Below, piece after piece: positions 1 through 10,973 of a stretch of DNA of 16,403 bases. A program made the position numbers and the translations under genes. The stretch comes from Smittium culicis (lineage: Eukaryota; Kickxellomycota; Harpellomycetes; Harpellales; Legeriomycetaceae): positions 1 to 16,403 of the forward strand of contig LSSN01001279.1 of NCBI GenBank assembly GCA_001970855.1. Direction: 5' to 3'. Numbering within the stretch: the first letter of the stretch is position 1; each line of letters starts with the position of its first letter. The notes under the pieces were generated by a model. It was given only the letters and a program-made list of their open reading frames with translations. It had not been told where the DNA came from and did no database searches.

Positions 1-442
1 AATATTAATTACCAAAGATTGCTAAGATATTAGGCCAGTTATATTATGTGAAACGTATGTTTATATAATATCCGCGTACTATACGGAATTATTGGCTGGG
101 CGGATAGAAAGCTAGTTTAGTGAGTGGCGATGAGTGTTTGGGAGCCAATACCTAAACAGCACTTATGGAGAATGGATTTCGATTGTTTAAGAAAGTTGCT
201 AGAGACATTCCACGAATTATAGGCTGCTAGAGACATTTCACGGATTATAGGCTGCTAGAGACATTCCACGAATTATAGGCTGCAAGAGACATTTTATGAA
301 TAATGCCAGCTTATAGCCTTTTCAGTAATTTTAATAAACAGCTTTAGACATTTGGCACTTGATTTTAATTCCAGCCTCTTTTCTATACACCTAGCTAATA
401 GTCTTTCTGTTAAAAAATTATTTATAACTGTATTTGTTTAGA
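1..442. other. 5' flank of the MED16-like gene
   Basis: There is no convincing ORF here. The stretch carries a 28-bp tandem repeat (separate entry) and two CCAAT-box cores in opposite orientation: ATTGG at 91-95 and CCAAT at 145-149. These are possible HAP/NF-Y sites but short enough to occur by chance. An in-frame TAA at 425-427 lies 18 bases before the first ATG of the downstream gene, so the coding region cannot extend further upstream without an intron. Confidence 0.5.
198..310. repeat. 28-bp tandem repeat, four copies
   Basis: Units start at 198, 226, 254 and 282. Copies 1 and 3 are identical (gctagagacattccacgaat followed by tataggct). Copy 2 differs at two positions, and copy 4 is clearly diverged (gcaagagacattttatgaat...). 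The array lies 133-245 bases before the MED16-like ATG, so it is in the promoter or 5' UTR. The copies abut with no spacers. Confidence 0.95.
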
Positions 443-3400
443 ATGGATAGCCTTGATCCTAAGAAAGGCTCATATTCCGCTGATGGATTTCCGCAGGCCA
501 AAAGTCAAGATTTTGAAATAATAGAAGTTAAGAATACCCCTTCAAGCGGCTCAAACGAGAAAAGTGACAATTCAGGTCTCGTACCCGAAAACATGGAATC
601 CTTTTTCAAAACATTTGCAAACGGAAACGATGAGGCACAAGACGACGACTTCAGCAAAAATAACAACAATTTCTTTCAAAATCATCCCGACTTTAACGTC
701 GATTCAAGTTCTCTATTGCATAATCTTAATGGCATCTCTAATATCGATTCAATATATCATAATAAGATACTAGACATTGATTTCTCCAAGATTATCCAAG
801 AAATGAACTTTAATTTACCAGATTCAAATGAACAAGAAATCATAAACCAAACTCATAATTTTATTAGCGATTCTGAGAATCCATTAAACGGAATCGATTT
901 TTTAAACACCAACCACATTAATGGTTTCGCTGAAAGTCCAATCCAAGTCCTCGAAAATCAGGAAATAACCCAAGAAAATGATAAAAAGAATACTGATACA
1001 GATATCAAAAATGATAATACTTCTATAGATAATTCTTTAAATAATAATGATCCCGAAATATCGATTATCAACGAAACAGTTATTATTGATCCTCCTTTAT
1101 CTACCGCAGATTCGACTTCTCCTCATAACCAAAAACTAATTTCTCCAATAATTTCAAATAATGCCCCTAGTTTTCCTCACTCAGCTTCATCTCCAGTGGC
1201 AGTAAGTGACAATAACTTTGTTTCAGAACCTACTAATAAAATAATCTCCCCCTTATTATCCAACTCCTCCATAATAAATACCCCCTCAACATCAGAAAAT
1301 CAAATCGAGTCTGAAATTAAGCTTGAAAGCTCTACAAAAACTATTGAACAAATCGAGAAGGATAACTACAGTGTAGAAAACGTAATCTTAGCTGATCCCG
1401 ATAAAGCGCTATCAGATAATTCTGTGTTAGAAATAGAAAATTCTGAAAAAAACTTTAACAGGTTTGATCCACTTTCTCCATCTATAAAGCTAATAGATTT
1501 AAATAATAACAGTTCAGCTGAGTCTAAATTTACTATTGATAATATTTCACCGCAAATTATCCAAAATTCGTACATACAAGAGGGTAGTTTTGAGAATCCC
1601 AAAGATGAAGCAAGCTTACAGTATAGTCTTGAGCACAAAAACGAGAACAATATTGTATTCGAAAACGTAGTTGAAAATCCTATTTCTCAGTCAAATGGCT
1701 CTGACGATCAACTCTCCTTTTCAATTTATTCAAAAAAAATCGAATCTGATAATTTAAGCGTTGACGACTTACCTCAAAATAAAAGTCCTGCATCTCTATC
1801 TGAGCGCATTCCTATGCTATCACCACAAGTATTATCACGTGTATATTCCTTACCTATCTCATCAAACTCATCCAATCCATCTATCCCACCAAATCCATCT
1901 AACTTATCAAATCCACCTAATCCACCATATCAATCTAACACATCTAATCCAATAAATGTTGATATCCGCCCCGTGCTATCTTTAAACTCTTCACCAAGTA
2001 TTTTCAATTCTAACTTAAAGAATAAAGTTGTCATTGTACAGAACAGCCCACATAAAGACCCGAAAATTCACATTGAAGTTAACCCAAACAGTTATCAGAA
2101 CTCAAGCCTAGATAAAAAACCCAATAGCTACCAAAGCTTCAACATTGAATTTGGTCAAAGCAAAGATTTAAAGCAAGGCACAAACTTACAGCATAAAAAT
2201 TTAGACCATAGTCTAGAATTCTCTAATAATAATCATACTAGCCCCAAAAACGAGGATTTGAATGTTTCAGTTAGGCCTCTGATTCAATCTAGCGAAATTA
2301 AAAATGATAACGCGCCAGAGTTTAACCTAGCTTCTACACATACACTTATTTGCTCGACAAGTAACCCTGAGACGCCGATTATTGAATCGGTAAATATTGC
2401 TAAGCGCAAGTCTATCCAAGAAATTGGCCAATATAACTCAAACGGTGTATTTTTTAGCTCTACAGCTATCAACTCTGATTTGTCAACGGATCAAAACAAG
2501 TCGATTTGCATAGAACCTGCTCAGTCCTTTCGACAAATCAAAAGGATCAAGCTTTTCCCTGATGATCTATGTTACTGCTTAAAAAACCCATATTATCAAG
2601 TAGATAGCTTTGAAAAATATTGTATGATTCTTGGTAATTTCTTGTCTGTAGGCTCTGATAGCATTAAGTCTGCTTTTGGTGTTTTTAGCTCACTGAAAAA
2701 AGGGGTTTCACCTATTTGTATTAAATGGTCTACTAATAATTTAGTTGCTATTAGCTGGCCCCAGTCTATTAATAAAGAATTTGTAAAAAATGAAAGATTA
2801 GATTCACGCGATGTTAAAAAGCAAACATCATCTTTACTTTCTGATGAATCACTTGGTAACAAAAACGACTTTAGGACTTCTGGTTCTCCTGTTCACGTAT
2901 TCCAATTGATTAGCTCCAATATTCCAAGTGGAAGCCGTAAAAGACAAATTGAATTAATGAGAATTGGTCAACTATTAATTAATCACGATGATTTCAAGTT
3001 TTCTAGGAGTAATAAGTTTGGCTTAGGGGGAAAAATTGAGTCCTCCGAAACTGGTGTATCAAATATATGGTGGAACAAGAGCGGGAGTAGAATCATAGTG
3101 GCTGAACCTAGTGGCCGTATAGCTATTTTTGAAAACGATGTTTCTACTTCGGTTTGGAACCAAGTTCGAGTAATAGACTATATTTGCCCTGTAAGTTCTG
3201 CTATTTGGCTGCCTGATTCTAGAGAGGTATTTATTTTTTCTAAATTTCTAAATTTCTTATTTATACATAATTTCCTCTTATTAAATTTAACAAAAATTTA
3301 TTCCTTTATTTTAGTACTTTGCGTTCGTCAATAACAATGATCATGAACACATGAATTCTCTTTCTAAAATCGACCAGGCTTTTAGTATTAAGCTTGGCCC

Positions 3401-6345
3401 TAGTATTAGAGTAATACCCAAAGAAAGTGACTATGGGTACATCATTTTGACCTGTGCTGGAAGATTTGAACTTTCTCAGAAAATTAATAGAAGTGGTCAA
3501 CGTAGATCGATCGATTTGAGTCCGCCAGAAGATAGCTTTTGTGAAGATGGGATATGGGTTATAACTCATTCTGATATTCACTTAGCTGACAACCTGAAAG
3601 TTGTTGTTGTTGCCAAATGGCTATTTATTAGTAAAAATATCAATCAAGATCCCTCTAAGTTAAAAAACAGTAGCTTTCAAATTTATGTCATTGATATCTC
3701 ACATGCGCTTATGTCCAACTCAGGTAAATAATTTCTACTTTAATTTTTGTTTTAATTTTAGACCAAAATTTTTGAAAAAAATAAATATCTTACCGGTCTT
3801 TTCTTTAATTTCTTTCTTAGATTTAAAGATATCTAATCACATGCAGCATGTGAACAGCAACTGGAAAGATGACGCTAGTTCTTCAACTACGCTCTTGAAG
3901 CTTATTCCCCCAAAAGTGCCACTTAGCAGTCTCACAAGCGAGAATAAGATTACTGAAATGCCTCTTCTGGTAGTTTGTAGCTCATCCTATGTGGAAAATA
4001 CTTATTTAACTTTTATTGAGTTGTATGAAATCAGCAATGGTATCAACCTTATTCTTAGAAAAAAACTAATTGGCCTAGCTTCGGGTGTTCATATAAACAG
4101 ATCCAATATTATGAATTCTAAATCTACTTCAAATTCTATAGCCTTGAATAACTATATGCCGTGGTTTTTAAGTTTTTCAAATGGGCGTATATTACATCTG
4201 CACCAAGTTACTGAATCAGAAGATTTTGAAATCATAGAAAATGATATAGTCAAAGGCTCTGAAATTGGATCGACTGTGTTTAGCTGTTTATCATATAATT
4301 TTTCAGGCGTTTTAAAGGTTACTGAGAAATCCAATAAAATAATATCAGACTTGGAAATCAAAACAAGTCTTACTGATATCGTTGATATCAGCGTTCAAAC
4401 TCAAAAAGAAATCCTTGGTATATCTCAATTATCTTCTACGAATGGAACTCGGTTATTTTGCGCTGTTATCTTGTCTTTAAAAGTTATTAACAACTACGAC
4501 CTTAAAGACTTGCTGCTTTCATTCAACAACTTCAGTCAAGAGCACCAAAGATCTATTTTATTAGCTGCCTCAAAGCTAATCTGCAAAGCTTTGGGTACTT
4601 CAGATATAGTAGTAGATCCAAGATTTTCAAACTCAGCAAAATTCATCAAATTCTTAGGATTTGCAGCTAATAACCTTACAAATATAGAAAATACAATTTT
4701 ACAGTCAAACCTCATGATATTTTTGAATTTTGCAAATATTTCTAAAGTTTACCTATCACTTTTTGGGTCTGAAATGTATGAAAATTTATCTATTATCCAA
4801 AATCATTCTTTTGATCAAATCGATGATATAACCTCAGCTCCATCATCATGGTGGGTGTTTATTCGCCCTTATTTGAGTAAAATAGATTCAATAGCTTCGT
4901 GGGTTTTAGAAACATCAATTTTGCTTATTCGTGATATTGTTTTATATTTCAAGCAAGCAATACCGGTATCCCCTTCTAATCGATACACAGATTTTTACTG
5001 GGCCTACAGCAGGCTTGCTGTGGTTGCTTACCCTCAAATTTTAGACTGTATTATTAGCTCACTTAATCTAGCAGAGTTTCTATCCTCAGAAGAGTTTAAT
5101 TTATCATCCAATCTTCCACCAAATTCACTACCCAAAATAATAGCAGTTTCACAGAACTGTCCCCTTCCCCTTAAAACAGTGCTTTCAATATTCAACAGCT
5201 TTAGGAGTGCCTCTTTAGAGTCAGAGGACGCTAATCTCTTTTATGAGATGCTTTTTGGAAAGGTTGTAGATTTAAAATTGCCATCTAACTTCACCAATAA
5301 AATCAAATCGGTCTTGGATGATGTCTTTGATTCAACAGGATATCATTCATTTGATAATTTTATTAATTATTCGCAATCAACGCCAAGTTTATTAAGCCCT
5401 GTAAGCGATGTAGTTTCTTACCCGTTTAGGGACGCTTTATTTACATACGTATTACCAAAAGAAACCTTTAAAGTCCTAGAAAGAAATAACATTGATTTTT
5501 TGAGCCAATCTTCGAATTCACTGATATCCAAAGAGACGAAAATATTTTCTTGTAACGAAGGCATGGAGTCTTACAATCGAAGTATTGAGATCAGTAATAA
5601 ATATATTGGACTAGGCGATGCGGGAATGGATATGGACACCGGATTTTTGACCTTTTGTGGAAATAAAGGCAGCTTAAATGCTTTAAGCGATCTTCGGAAT
5701 GGTGATTCTGGGATGGTTAAGTTTTCTTCCAATGAAACAAATACTTTGGATAAAAGCAGCATTAACTATCACGTCAAATTTTCTAGCAGTGTAGATCAAT
5801 ACAAAGAAAGTTGCTTATCTAATGACCGGAATGTTGGGTATTTGGTTTCTCATTTGCGTTTAATGAATTCACCTACTGTACACAAATCTTTAACAGAGAA
5901 TAGAATCCCATTATTAAACGATATTTATGACGTTATTTATAAAAACAATCTAAGTAAAAACGTATCTATGATAAACAACTATAGTAAAGGGTTACTAAGT
6001 AGCTTGGATATTGCCAATACAGGAGAATTTCCTTCGATCAAGGATTTTAGTTCCATCTTAAATTCGAGATTATCAATTGTAAACTTGTCTAACCCAAATC
6101 CATTCTTAAGGGTGTGTAATTCCTGTGGAAATTTTACTAATGTTCCTTCTATATACGGTATCAGCGATATGGGCAATGATAGTAGTAAATCAATGATGGA
6201 TACTAGCATTGATTCAAGTTCTCCACTATTCCAAGAGAGCACTAACCAAAATAGCATTCATACATCAAAAAAAGCTATAGATCACAGCAGCTTTTTTAAC
6301 TTTGATAACTTTTGTATTTGCGGTGGCCAATGGATTTTTGTTTAA
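443..6345 (+). CDS. MED16: Mediator complex subunit 16 (MED16/Sin4)-like protein, three exons
   Basis: This looks like a tail-module subunit of Mediator, which links DNA-bound activators to RNA polymerase II in the nucleus. The exons are 443-3226, 3315-3723 and 3821-6345. They sum to 5718 nt with one open frame, giving about 1905 residues. Residues 1 to about 690 are Asn/Ser/Pro-rich and probably disordered. From about 700 come beta-propeller-like strands, including a WD-like piece NIWWNKSGSRIIVAEPSGRI near residue 873. Exon 3 is mostly helical, with a Trp-rich segment (SSWWVFIRPYL). It ends in C1830-x2-C1833 and C1896-x-C1898 followed by GGQW, a C-terminal signature I associate with MED16. 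The start is the first ATG after an in-frame stop at 425; the TTG at 434 is not a plausible start here. Yeast Sin4 is about half this length; the excess is the N-terminal extension. The family call rests on remembered motifs, not an alignment. Another propeller-plus-helical scaffold is the main alternative. Confidence 0.72.
1862..1953 (+). repeat. Ser-Asn-Pro coding minisatellite inside MED16-like exon 1
   Basis: Short imperfect units of the tccaatccatct type encode a run of S/N/P triplets (NPSNLSNPPNPP and neighbours) at about residues 474-504. It sits inside the disordered N-terminal third, where such slippage-prone repeats are tolerated. Length variation between strains would be expected. 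Confidence 0.8.
3227..3314 (+). other. Intron 1 of the MED16-like gene (88 bp)
   Basis: The donor is GAG|GTATTT at 3227 and the acceptor is TTTTAG|TAC ending at 3314, with a T-rich tract before the acceptor and a possible branch sequence TTTAAC. It is phase 0. Splicing joins ...LPDSRE to YFAFVNNNDHEHM, which reads as one continuous beta strand. Unspliced, exon 1 reads into A/T-rich low-complexity codons and stops at 3334. An alternative donor GTAAGT at 3191 is a better consensus match and keeps the same phase, but would remove 12 residues. Confidence 0.8.
3724..3820 (+). other. Intron 2 of the MED16-like gene (97 bp)
   Basis: The donor is CAG|GTAAAT at 3724 and the acceptor is TTTCTTAG at 3813-3820, preceded by a long pyrimidine tract. 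It is phase 1: the split codon G|AT gives Asp, then LKISNHMQ. An earlier AG at 3760-3761 is also preceded by T-rich sequence, but using it gives a stop after four residues (DQNF*). The distal acceptor is therefore the productive one. Confidence 0.85.
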
Positions 6346-6393
6346 ACGCACATTTATATATTTTTTGCTGTTTAATATTACATACCGATACAA

Positions 6394-6399
6394 AATAAA
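6394..6399 (+). terminator. Poly(A) signal AATAAA after the MED16-like gene
   Basis: An AATAAA hexamer lies 49 bases after the TAA at 6343-6345, in a T-rich stretch. That is a usual position for 3'-end formation of this gene. It is based on position and motif only. Confidence 0.5.
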
Positions 6400-6562
6400 C
6401 TCATAATTTACTACTTTTCCAATCTTTATTATCACTTATTATTTTTTATATTAATACCTCGATAAAGGGACCCTTTTGGGCCTATATTTTTTTTAATAAT
6501 TCCTTATCTTTTTTTCAAAAAAAGTATAGATATTTAGTATAAAGCATAACGATATTTTTTAA

Positions 6563-6935
6563 CCCTTTCCCGTCAAACAAAATATAAGAAAAAGAGTTTA
6601 TTGATTCGCTTGCGATTTATTATTTGCTTTTAATCTAAATCAAACCAGTATATAATCACGCTGCACAGTTTTTTTTTAATTTTATTTCTATTTCCAGGAA
6701 GGTTTATTTCAACATAAATAAAAAATATTTAAAACTATTTTAAAATTTATAAAAATGTTAAAAAAAAGTAAAAAATTTTATCAAAAAAGTTTTTGCCTGA
6801 CTACCCTTCACCGCACTAGCAGCTCCATACCCACTGGGTATTGGTTCAAGAGCACGCCGTAGAGTTAAAGTATTGTAATTGAACACAGCTGGATTTATTG
6901 TGTAGATCAAAAACAGTCATCCGCGCTGGAAAGGG
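6563..6935 (+). mobile_element. piggyBac-type MITE copy A, long form (373 bp)
   Basis: TTAA flanks the element at both ends (6559-6562 and 6936-6939). The left end reads CCCTTTCCCGTCAAAC and the right end CTGGAAAGGG. The outer parts match the 187-bp copies: ttattgattcgcttgcgatt on the left and tagatcaaaaacagtc on the right. The middle, about 6660-6850, is extra sequence absent from the other copies. No transposase is encoded. The intact TTAA pair suggests a fairly recent or well-preserved insertion. Confidence 0.75.
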
Positions 6936-7061
6936 TTAATATAAAGTAAACGCTTTTAAAATATAAAAATCACATGTACTTGTTTGGAGCTTAGAGAATA
7001 TCTAGTATTTTTGATTTTTATAAACTTAGTTTGTTCATTTGAAGTATACTTTTTATTTTAA

Positions 7062-7248
7062 CCCTTTACCAGGCGGTAGACTTTTTTTAACCCTCCAGAT
7101 ATAGCCAACAGTGTTCAACTAAAATAGTATAATTCCGAGGCTTTAATAAGTATTGTATATTTTAAATTAATAAAAAATAATAAAATTGATTTTAAATCAT
7201 GAACGAATCATAAAAAAAAATTTTTATTGAGTGTTTGACAGGAAAGGG
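7062..7248 (-). mobile_element. piggyBac-type MITE copy B (187 bp)
   Basis: This copy is in reverse orientation. Left-flank TTAA is at 7058-7061 and the right flank is TTTA at 7049-equivalent position 7249-7252, one base changed. The window-left end reads CCCTTTACCAGGCGGTAGAC and the other end GACAGGAAAGGG. The interior shares tatagccaac and tagtataattccgagg-like words with copy E. It is non-coding. Confidence 0.75.
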
Positions 7249-7469
7249 TTTATAGAATCTATACCAATAAAATTTCAACATTATCTGATTTGAGTTAAAA
7301 AAGGAGCAAAAAAATAGGACGATTTCATAAAAACTAAAACAAATAAGAAAATTTTTATTCTTTTTCGCATGTGATAAAGAAGAGAAACTCCTAGACTAAA
7401 TTCAAGAATTTTTTTATTAGAATTATGCTCCAGCTAAAAATCAAATAGTAAAATAAATACTAGTACTAA

Positions 7470-7658
7470 TCCTTTCCCGTCCAACACTCTTAAAAAAATC
7501 GGATTTATTAATTCATTTATGAATTATAAGCAAATTTATTATTTGTTTTAAAAATAAAATAGACCAATATATCTAAAGGTCTCTGAATTAAAGAATTTTA
7601 GCCGAGAATAGTTGGTTATATTTTGAGAGTCAAAAATAGTCTACCGCCCGCGAAAGGA
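7470..7658 (+). mobile_element. piggyBac-type MITE copy C (189 bp)
   Basis: Same orientation as copy A. Its ends are mutated: TCCTTTCCCGTCCAACACTC on the left and CGCGAAAGGA on the right, with CTAA and TCAA in place of TTAA. The interior has the family words atttattaattcatttatga, gaccaatatatctaaaggtc and gtcaaaaatagtctaccgcc. Decay of both ends suggests an older insertion. Confidence 0.7.
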
Positions 7659-8050
7659 TCAAATAGCTTTTATAGGCAATAAAAATAAACTTTTCGTGCA
7701 AGAAAAAAAAAGCATCTTAAAATCAAGCGTAGTAATAATAAACATTAAGCTGTTATGCTCCGCAACTATAATTTATATAAATCGGAAATCCTGAACGAAG
7801 AGAGAACTAAGTTGCACTTCGATTTTATTGGCTTGGTAGTTAAATAGTTGTAAATGGAAGATTATTTTGAGGAGCGGAACTTTTCCTATAAAAATTTCCT
7901 TAGCTTCAATATTTATTTCGCTAATATATTCAACTTGAAAATATTATCAAATGGGTTAACTAGATTAGCCAATAATACCAAATAACTGCAACCATCAAAT
8001 ATATATCCTAGGAAATAAATGTTCCTTTCGCTCTAAGAATCTCCCAAATG

Positions 8051-8703
8051 ATATTGGCGAAGCTAAAAAGGCATTTCGATTTTTCTATTAATTTATTCCA
8101 TTATAAAAGTATTATTTGCTAAAAATAATCCTAGACTTTTTTTTATTCGATTAAAATTAAATATTAAATTTCATACGCTGTATCTCATTGCAATATAAAA
8201 TTACTCCTTCATAAAGAATATTCCAAATAATAGGGATAAATATTTATAATTTCGTTCTTATTAAAGCCTCAGAGTAATAATAGCTGTAAAAGATAAATTG
8301 GGAAAATTAATCAAATTTGGAAATGTTTTTGGACTAATAAATTTGCTAGCTAGTTTTGGATTTTGAAAAACTAATTAAAAAAATGAGCTTATAATGAGTA
8401 ACAAAACATGCCGGAGCACTCAATAAACGATAATCAATAAGCCCGAAGCGCCATTACTAAATGCCAATTTTTTTTTTCGATTCAATTTATTATAACCTCT
8501 TAAGGTAAAATCAAAACTTCGATATATGGGAGATTCTTTATGAAGGAGTCATTTTATAGTGTAAAGTGTTGCAGCGTATAAACATGAATTAAAAAATTAT
8601 AGCCAATGAGTAAAATCGTTGCTTTTTTTTAGCAAATTAAAATTTCACAATTAATAGAATAAATAGAAAAAACAAAATGCCTTTTCGATGCCGCCAATAA
8701 TAT
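8051..8703. repeat. Long imperfect inverted repeat (arms about 180 bp)
   Basis: The arms are about 8051-8229 and 8521-8703, separated by about 290 bp. The reverse complement of the right arm reads, in order: ttggcggcatcgaaaaggca, ttctatttattctattaat, tttgctaaaaa, tatacgctgcaa, tataaaatgactccttcata, aagaatctccc. The left arm has the matching blocks in the same order: ttggcgaagctaaaaaggca, ttctattaatttattcca, tttgctaaaaa, catacgctgtat, tataaaattactccttcata, aagaatattcc. Identity is imperfect. It is either a foldback-type element or two copies of one repeat in opposite orientation. Related words (gaatcccccatatg near 8766, catatatgggatattc near 9261) favour a dispersed family. Confidence 0.65.
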
Positions 8704-10515
8704 TTACATTTTATATTGTTCAAGCCAATAATATTAAACTGCAACAAAGTGCTCTCCTCTTTCAGAATCCCCCATATGTCAAAGCATTGTTAGAGATAAA
8801 AAAGGATATTACAATTTTTTAAATTTTTAGCCCTTCAGGTATCAAATGTGTAATTATAATATTATATACATAAATTACGTAAAAGAACCTTGTGATGTTT
8901 AACTCATTCAGGGGCGGTTAGCTTTATTTTAATTAAAATAACTACCCAACGAAACTATGAATTGAAAAGTCCATATATACTCATAAACATTTATTCGCTA
9001 GCAGATAAACAGCTCCAATAATAAATGGCTATTAATTACTTATCCAATTATGTTATTAGCTAAACTTGAGAGTATTTGCCCTGGAAAAAGGCAAATAAAA
9101 TTATAAATTGTTTTATTAGTAAAATACAACGCCTCGCAACAAAGTAATTTCTTTTTAGTTCACGGTGGAAAAAATGTATTTTGGAATTATTTGCTATTAT
9201 TTTTTATTGTCTCATGGAAAAATTTGACCGTAAATCGCTGTAAAAAAAATTTTTTTTTTTCATATATGGGATATTCTTAATAGAGACGGTACTTATGCTC
9301 TTGGAAATTCTATTTGATTATTTAAATTATGAAAAGGTATTGGTTGTATCAGATAATTCATTCGATGTTTTTTTCTAAAAAAAATTTAAAAATAAAATTA
9401 AATACTTTGAGTAGGAAATTTTTAATAGGAAATGCTCAGCTTCTCGAAATAATCTCATATAATGCACAAAATTTTTTTTTGCATAATAAAATAAAAAGTA
9501 AGAATTTTCAACAGTTGTAATTTTAACGCGAGAAAATATTGTATAAAAAAATTTGTATATTATTCAGCTCTAAATAAGGCGCTAAAATGGCATAATTTTA
9601 TTTTGTTTACATTAGCCTATCAGAGTTAACTTTAAACTATTTCCAGGACTAATAATTTATTAATTCCAAATACTGGTATATTATTAAATTTCAATAATAA
9701 AAAAGATAGTATAATCCTTAAATATTAAATGATTCAGGTTAAAGATAGCAAAAAGTTCATTATAAATTTGAGTGTAAAAAGCATGTGAATAAAGCGAATG
9801 ATAATGTTATCCAAGTTAATTCCAATTTAATCAATTTAAAAAAAATCTTTTGAGTGCATTTCAAACTCTATTATTAGCCTAGATAAACCGTGTTTGTATG
9901 AGCCTTTTTGATTATTAATAAACTTATAAATGTTTGTTTGTCAAAATATTGTAGATATAAGCTAATGGCCATCATTAGGTAAATTTAAGAGCGAGCTGCA
10001 TTCAGCTTTCGCTTGATTTTAGTAAAAATATAGATTTTTTTTTTAATTTACTTGTAAAAGTATCCATGGATGAGATAAAACTATTGAGTTGAGCTAAATT
10101 TGAGAAAAGCTGAAAATAATAATATAGTGAAAACATTTAATTTTATATTTAGTAGGTAATTTTTGGATGTCAAAAAATACCTTAATATCCCAATGTATTT
10201 GTTAGAATATTAAATTAATAATATATCAACTAGATAAAATTTAGAAACAGTAATAAAAAATATTTTGTAGTATACAAGGAAACGCGAATTAATGACTAAT
10301 AAGAGCACCGTCTGATAAGGGAAATATAAGAACTGTAAATAGTAAAAGGTTGGGTTCTAAAGATGGACGATTTTCCTCTCTGTGATATTTTAATTTTAGT
10401 GAAACAAACATTAGCAAAATGTTATTACTTATTTGTGTCTAATTATATAATATTTATTTTGGAAATTGGATTGTAATTTATGGGCTTAAGCCATTTACGA
10501 GAACAACACTCTTAA

Positions 10516-10702
10516 CCCATTCCAGTTCAAGTCTCTTTAAAAAAATCGATTTATTGATTCGTTTATAATTTATCAGCAAATCTATTATTTGATTGTTTTT
10601 ACAATATACCAATGTTTCTTAAGGTCTCAGTTTAAAGTGTTATAATTTATCATAATTTGCTATATTTAGAGGATCAAAAATAGCCAACTGCCTGTGAAAG
10701 GG
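10516..10702 (+). mobile_element. piggyBac-type MITE copy D (187 bp), intact TTAA flanks
   Basis: TTAA is present at 10512-10515 and 10703-10706. The ends are CCCATTCCAGTTCAAGTCTC and GTGAAAGGG. The interior matches copy C throughout: cgatttattgattcgtttat, aatataccaatgtttcttaa, ggtctcagtttaaag and gatcaaaaatagccaactgc. It has the same 187-bp length as copy B and no coding capacity. Confidence 0.78.
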
Positions 10703-10729
10703 TTAAACAAATTAAAAATCATAATTGAA

Positions 10730-10868
10730 TAAGCCAAATAAAAATTATTTGTTATTATGCGTGCACTATTATTAGCCAAATAAGTATTATAATACTGATA
10801 TGACTTAAATATTGTTGTTTAGTTGGATAATTTGGCAGATCAAAAACAGCCTACTGTCCACGAAAGAG
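10730..10868 (+). mobile_element. Partial MITE copy F (right end only)
   Basis: The right end ...gatcaaaaacagcctactgt ccacgaaagag is followed by TTGA, matching the family's right terminus (gaaaggg-TTAA) with two changes. Upstream similarity fades towards copy D and I cannot fix a left boundary, so the start given is approximate. It may be a truncated or strongly diverged copy next to D. Confidence 0.5.
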
Positions 10869-10973
10869 TTGAAGAGGTAGGGAGTAAGTCTAAATAATAA
10901 AGAATTAGCTCTTATATTAAGTGGATGAAATTTGCGATAAAAAATTTTTTAGATATGTTTGCTATCCCTTTAA

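Noticed and set aside
198..310. CRISPR-like array of 28-bp repeats
   Set aside because: The copies abut directly with no spacers, and the window is eukaryotic. It is a plain tandem repeat.
434..442. TTG at 434 and GTG at 12352 as starts of the MED16-like and GH3 proteins
   Set aside because: Nuclear genes of eukaryotes normally start at ATG. Using 443 and 12397 gives a clean start and, for GH3, a proper signal peptide directly at the N-terminus.
1366..1650. Minus-strand ORFs inside the MED16-like and GH3 coding regions
   Set aside because: They are shadows of the real + strand frames, without start context or recognisable domains.
3760..3761. Proximal AG as acceptor of MED16-like intron 2
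   Set aside because: It leads to a stop after four residues, while the AG at 3819-3820 restores the long open frame of exon 3.
6464..6476. AAAGGG-A-CCCTTT palindrome resembling two MITE ends back to back
   Set aside because: There is no TTAA beside it and no family interior sequence. A 6-bp match can arise by chance.
6843..6853. ttggttcaagagc resembling a tRNA B box (GGTTCRANNCC)
   Set aside because: The match is partial. No A box lies at the right distance and no cloverleaf can be drawn, so neither a tRNA nor a tRNA-derived SINE is supported.
7950..7970. gggttaac near 7955 as a possible further MITE end
   Set aside because: GGAAAGGG is not present (the sequence is caaatgggttaac) and neighbouring bases do not match either family terminus.
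9329..9520. 63-codon ORF on the + strand
   Set aside because: It is almost entirely Lys/Asn/Ile/Phe/Leu codons as expected from A/T-rich sequence, with no domain, promoter or conserved motif.
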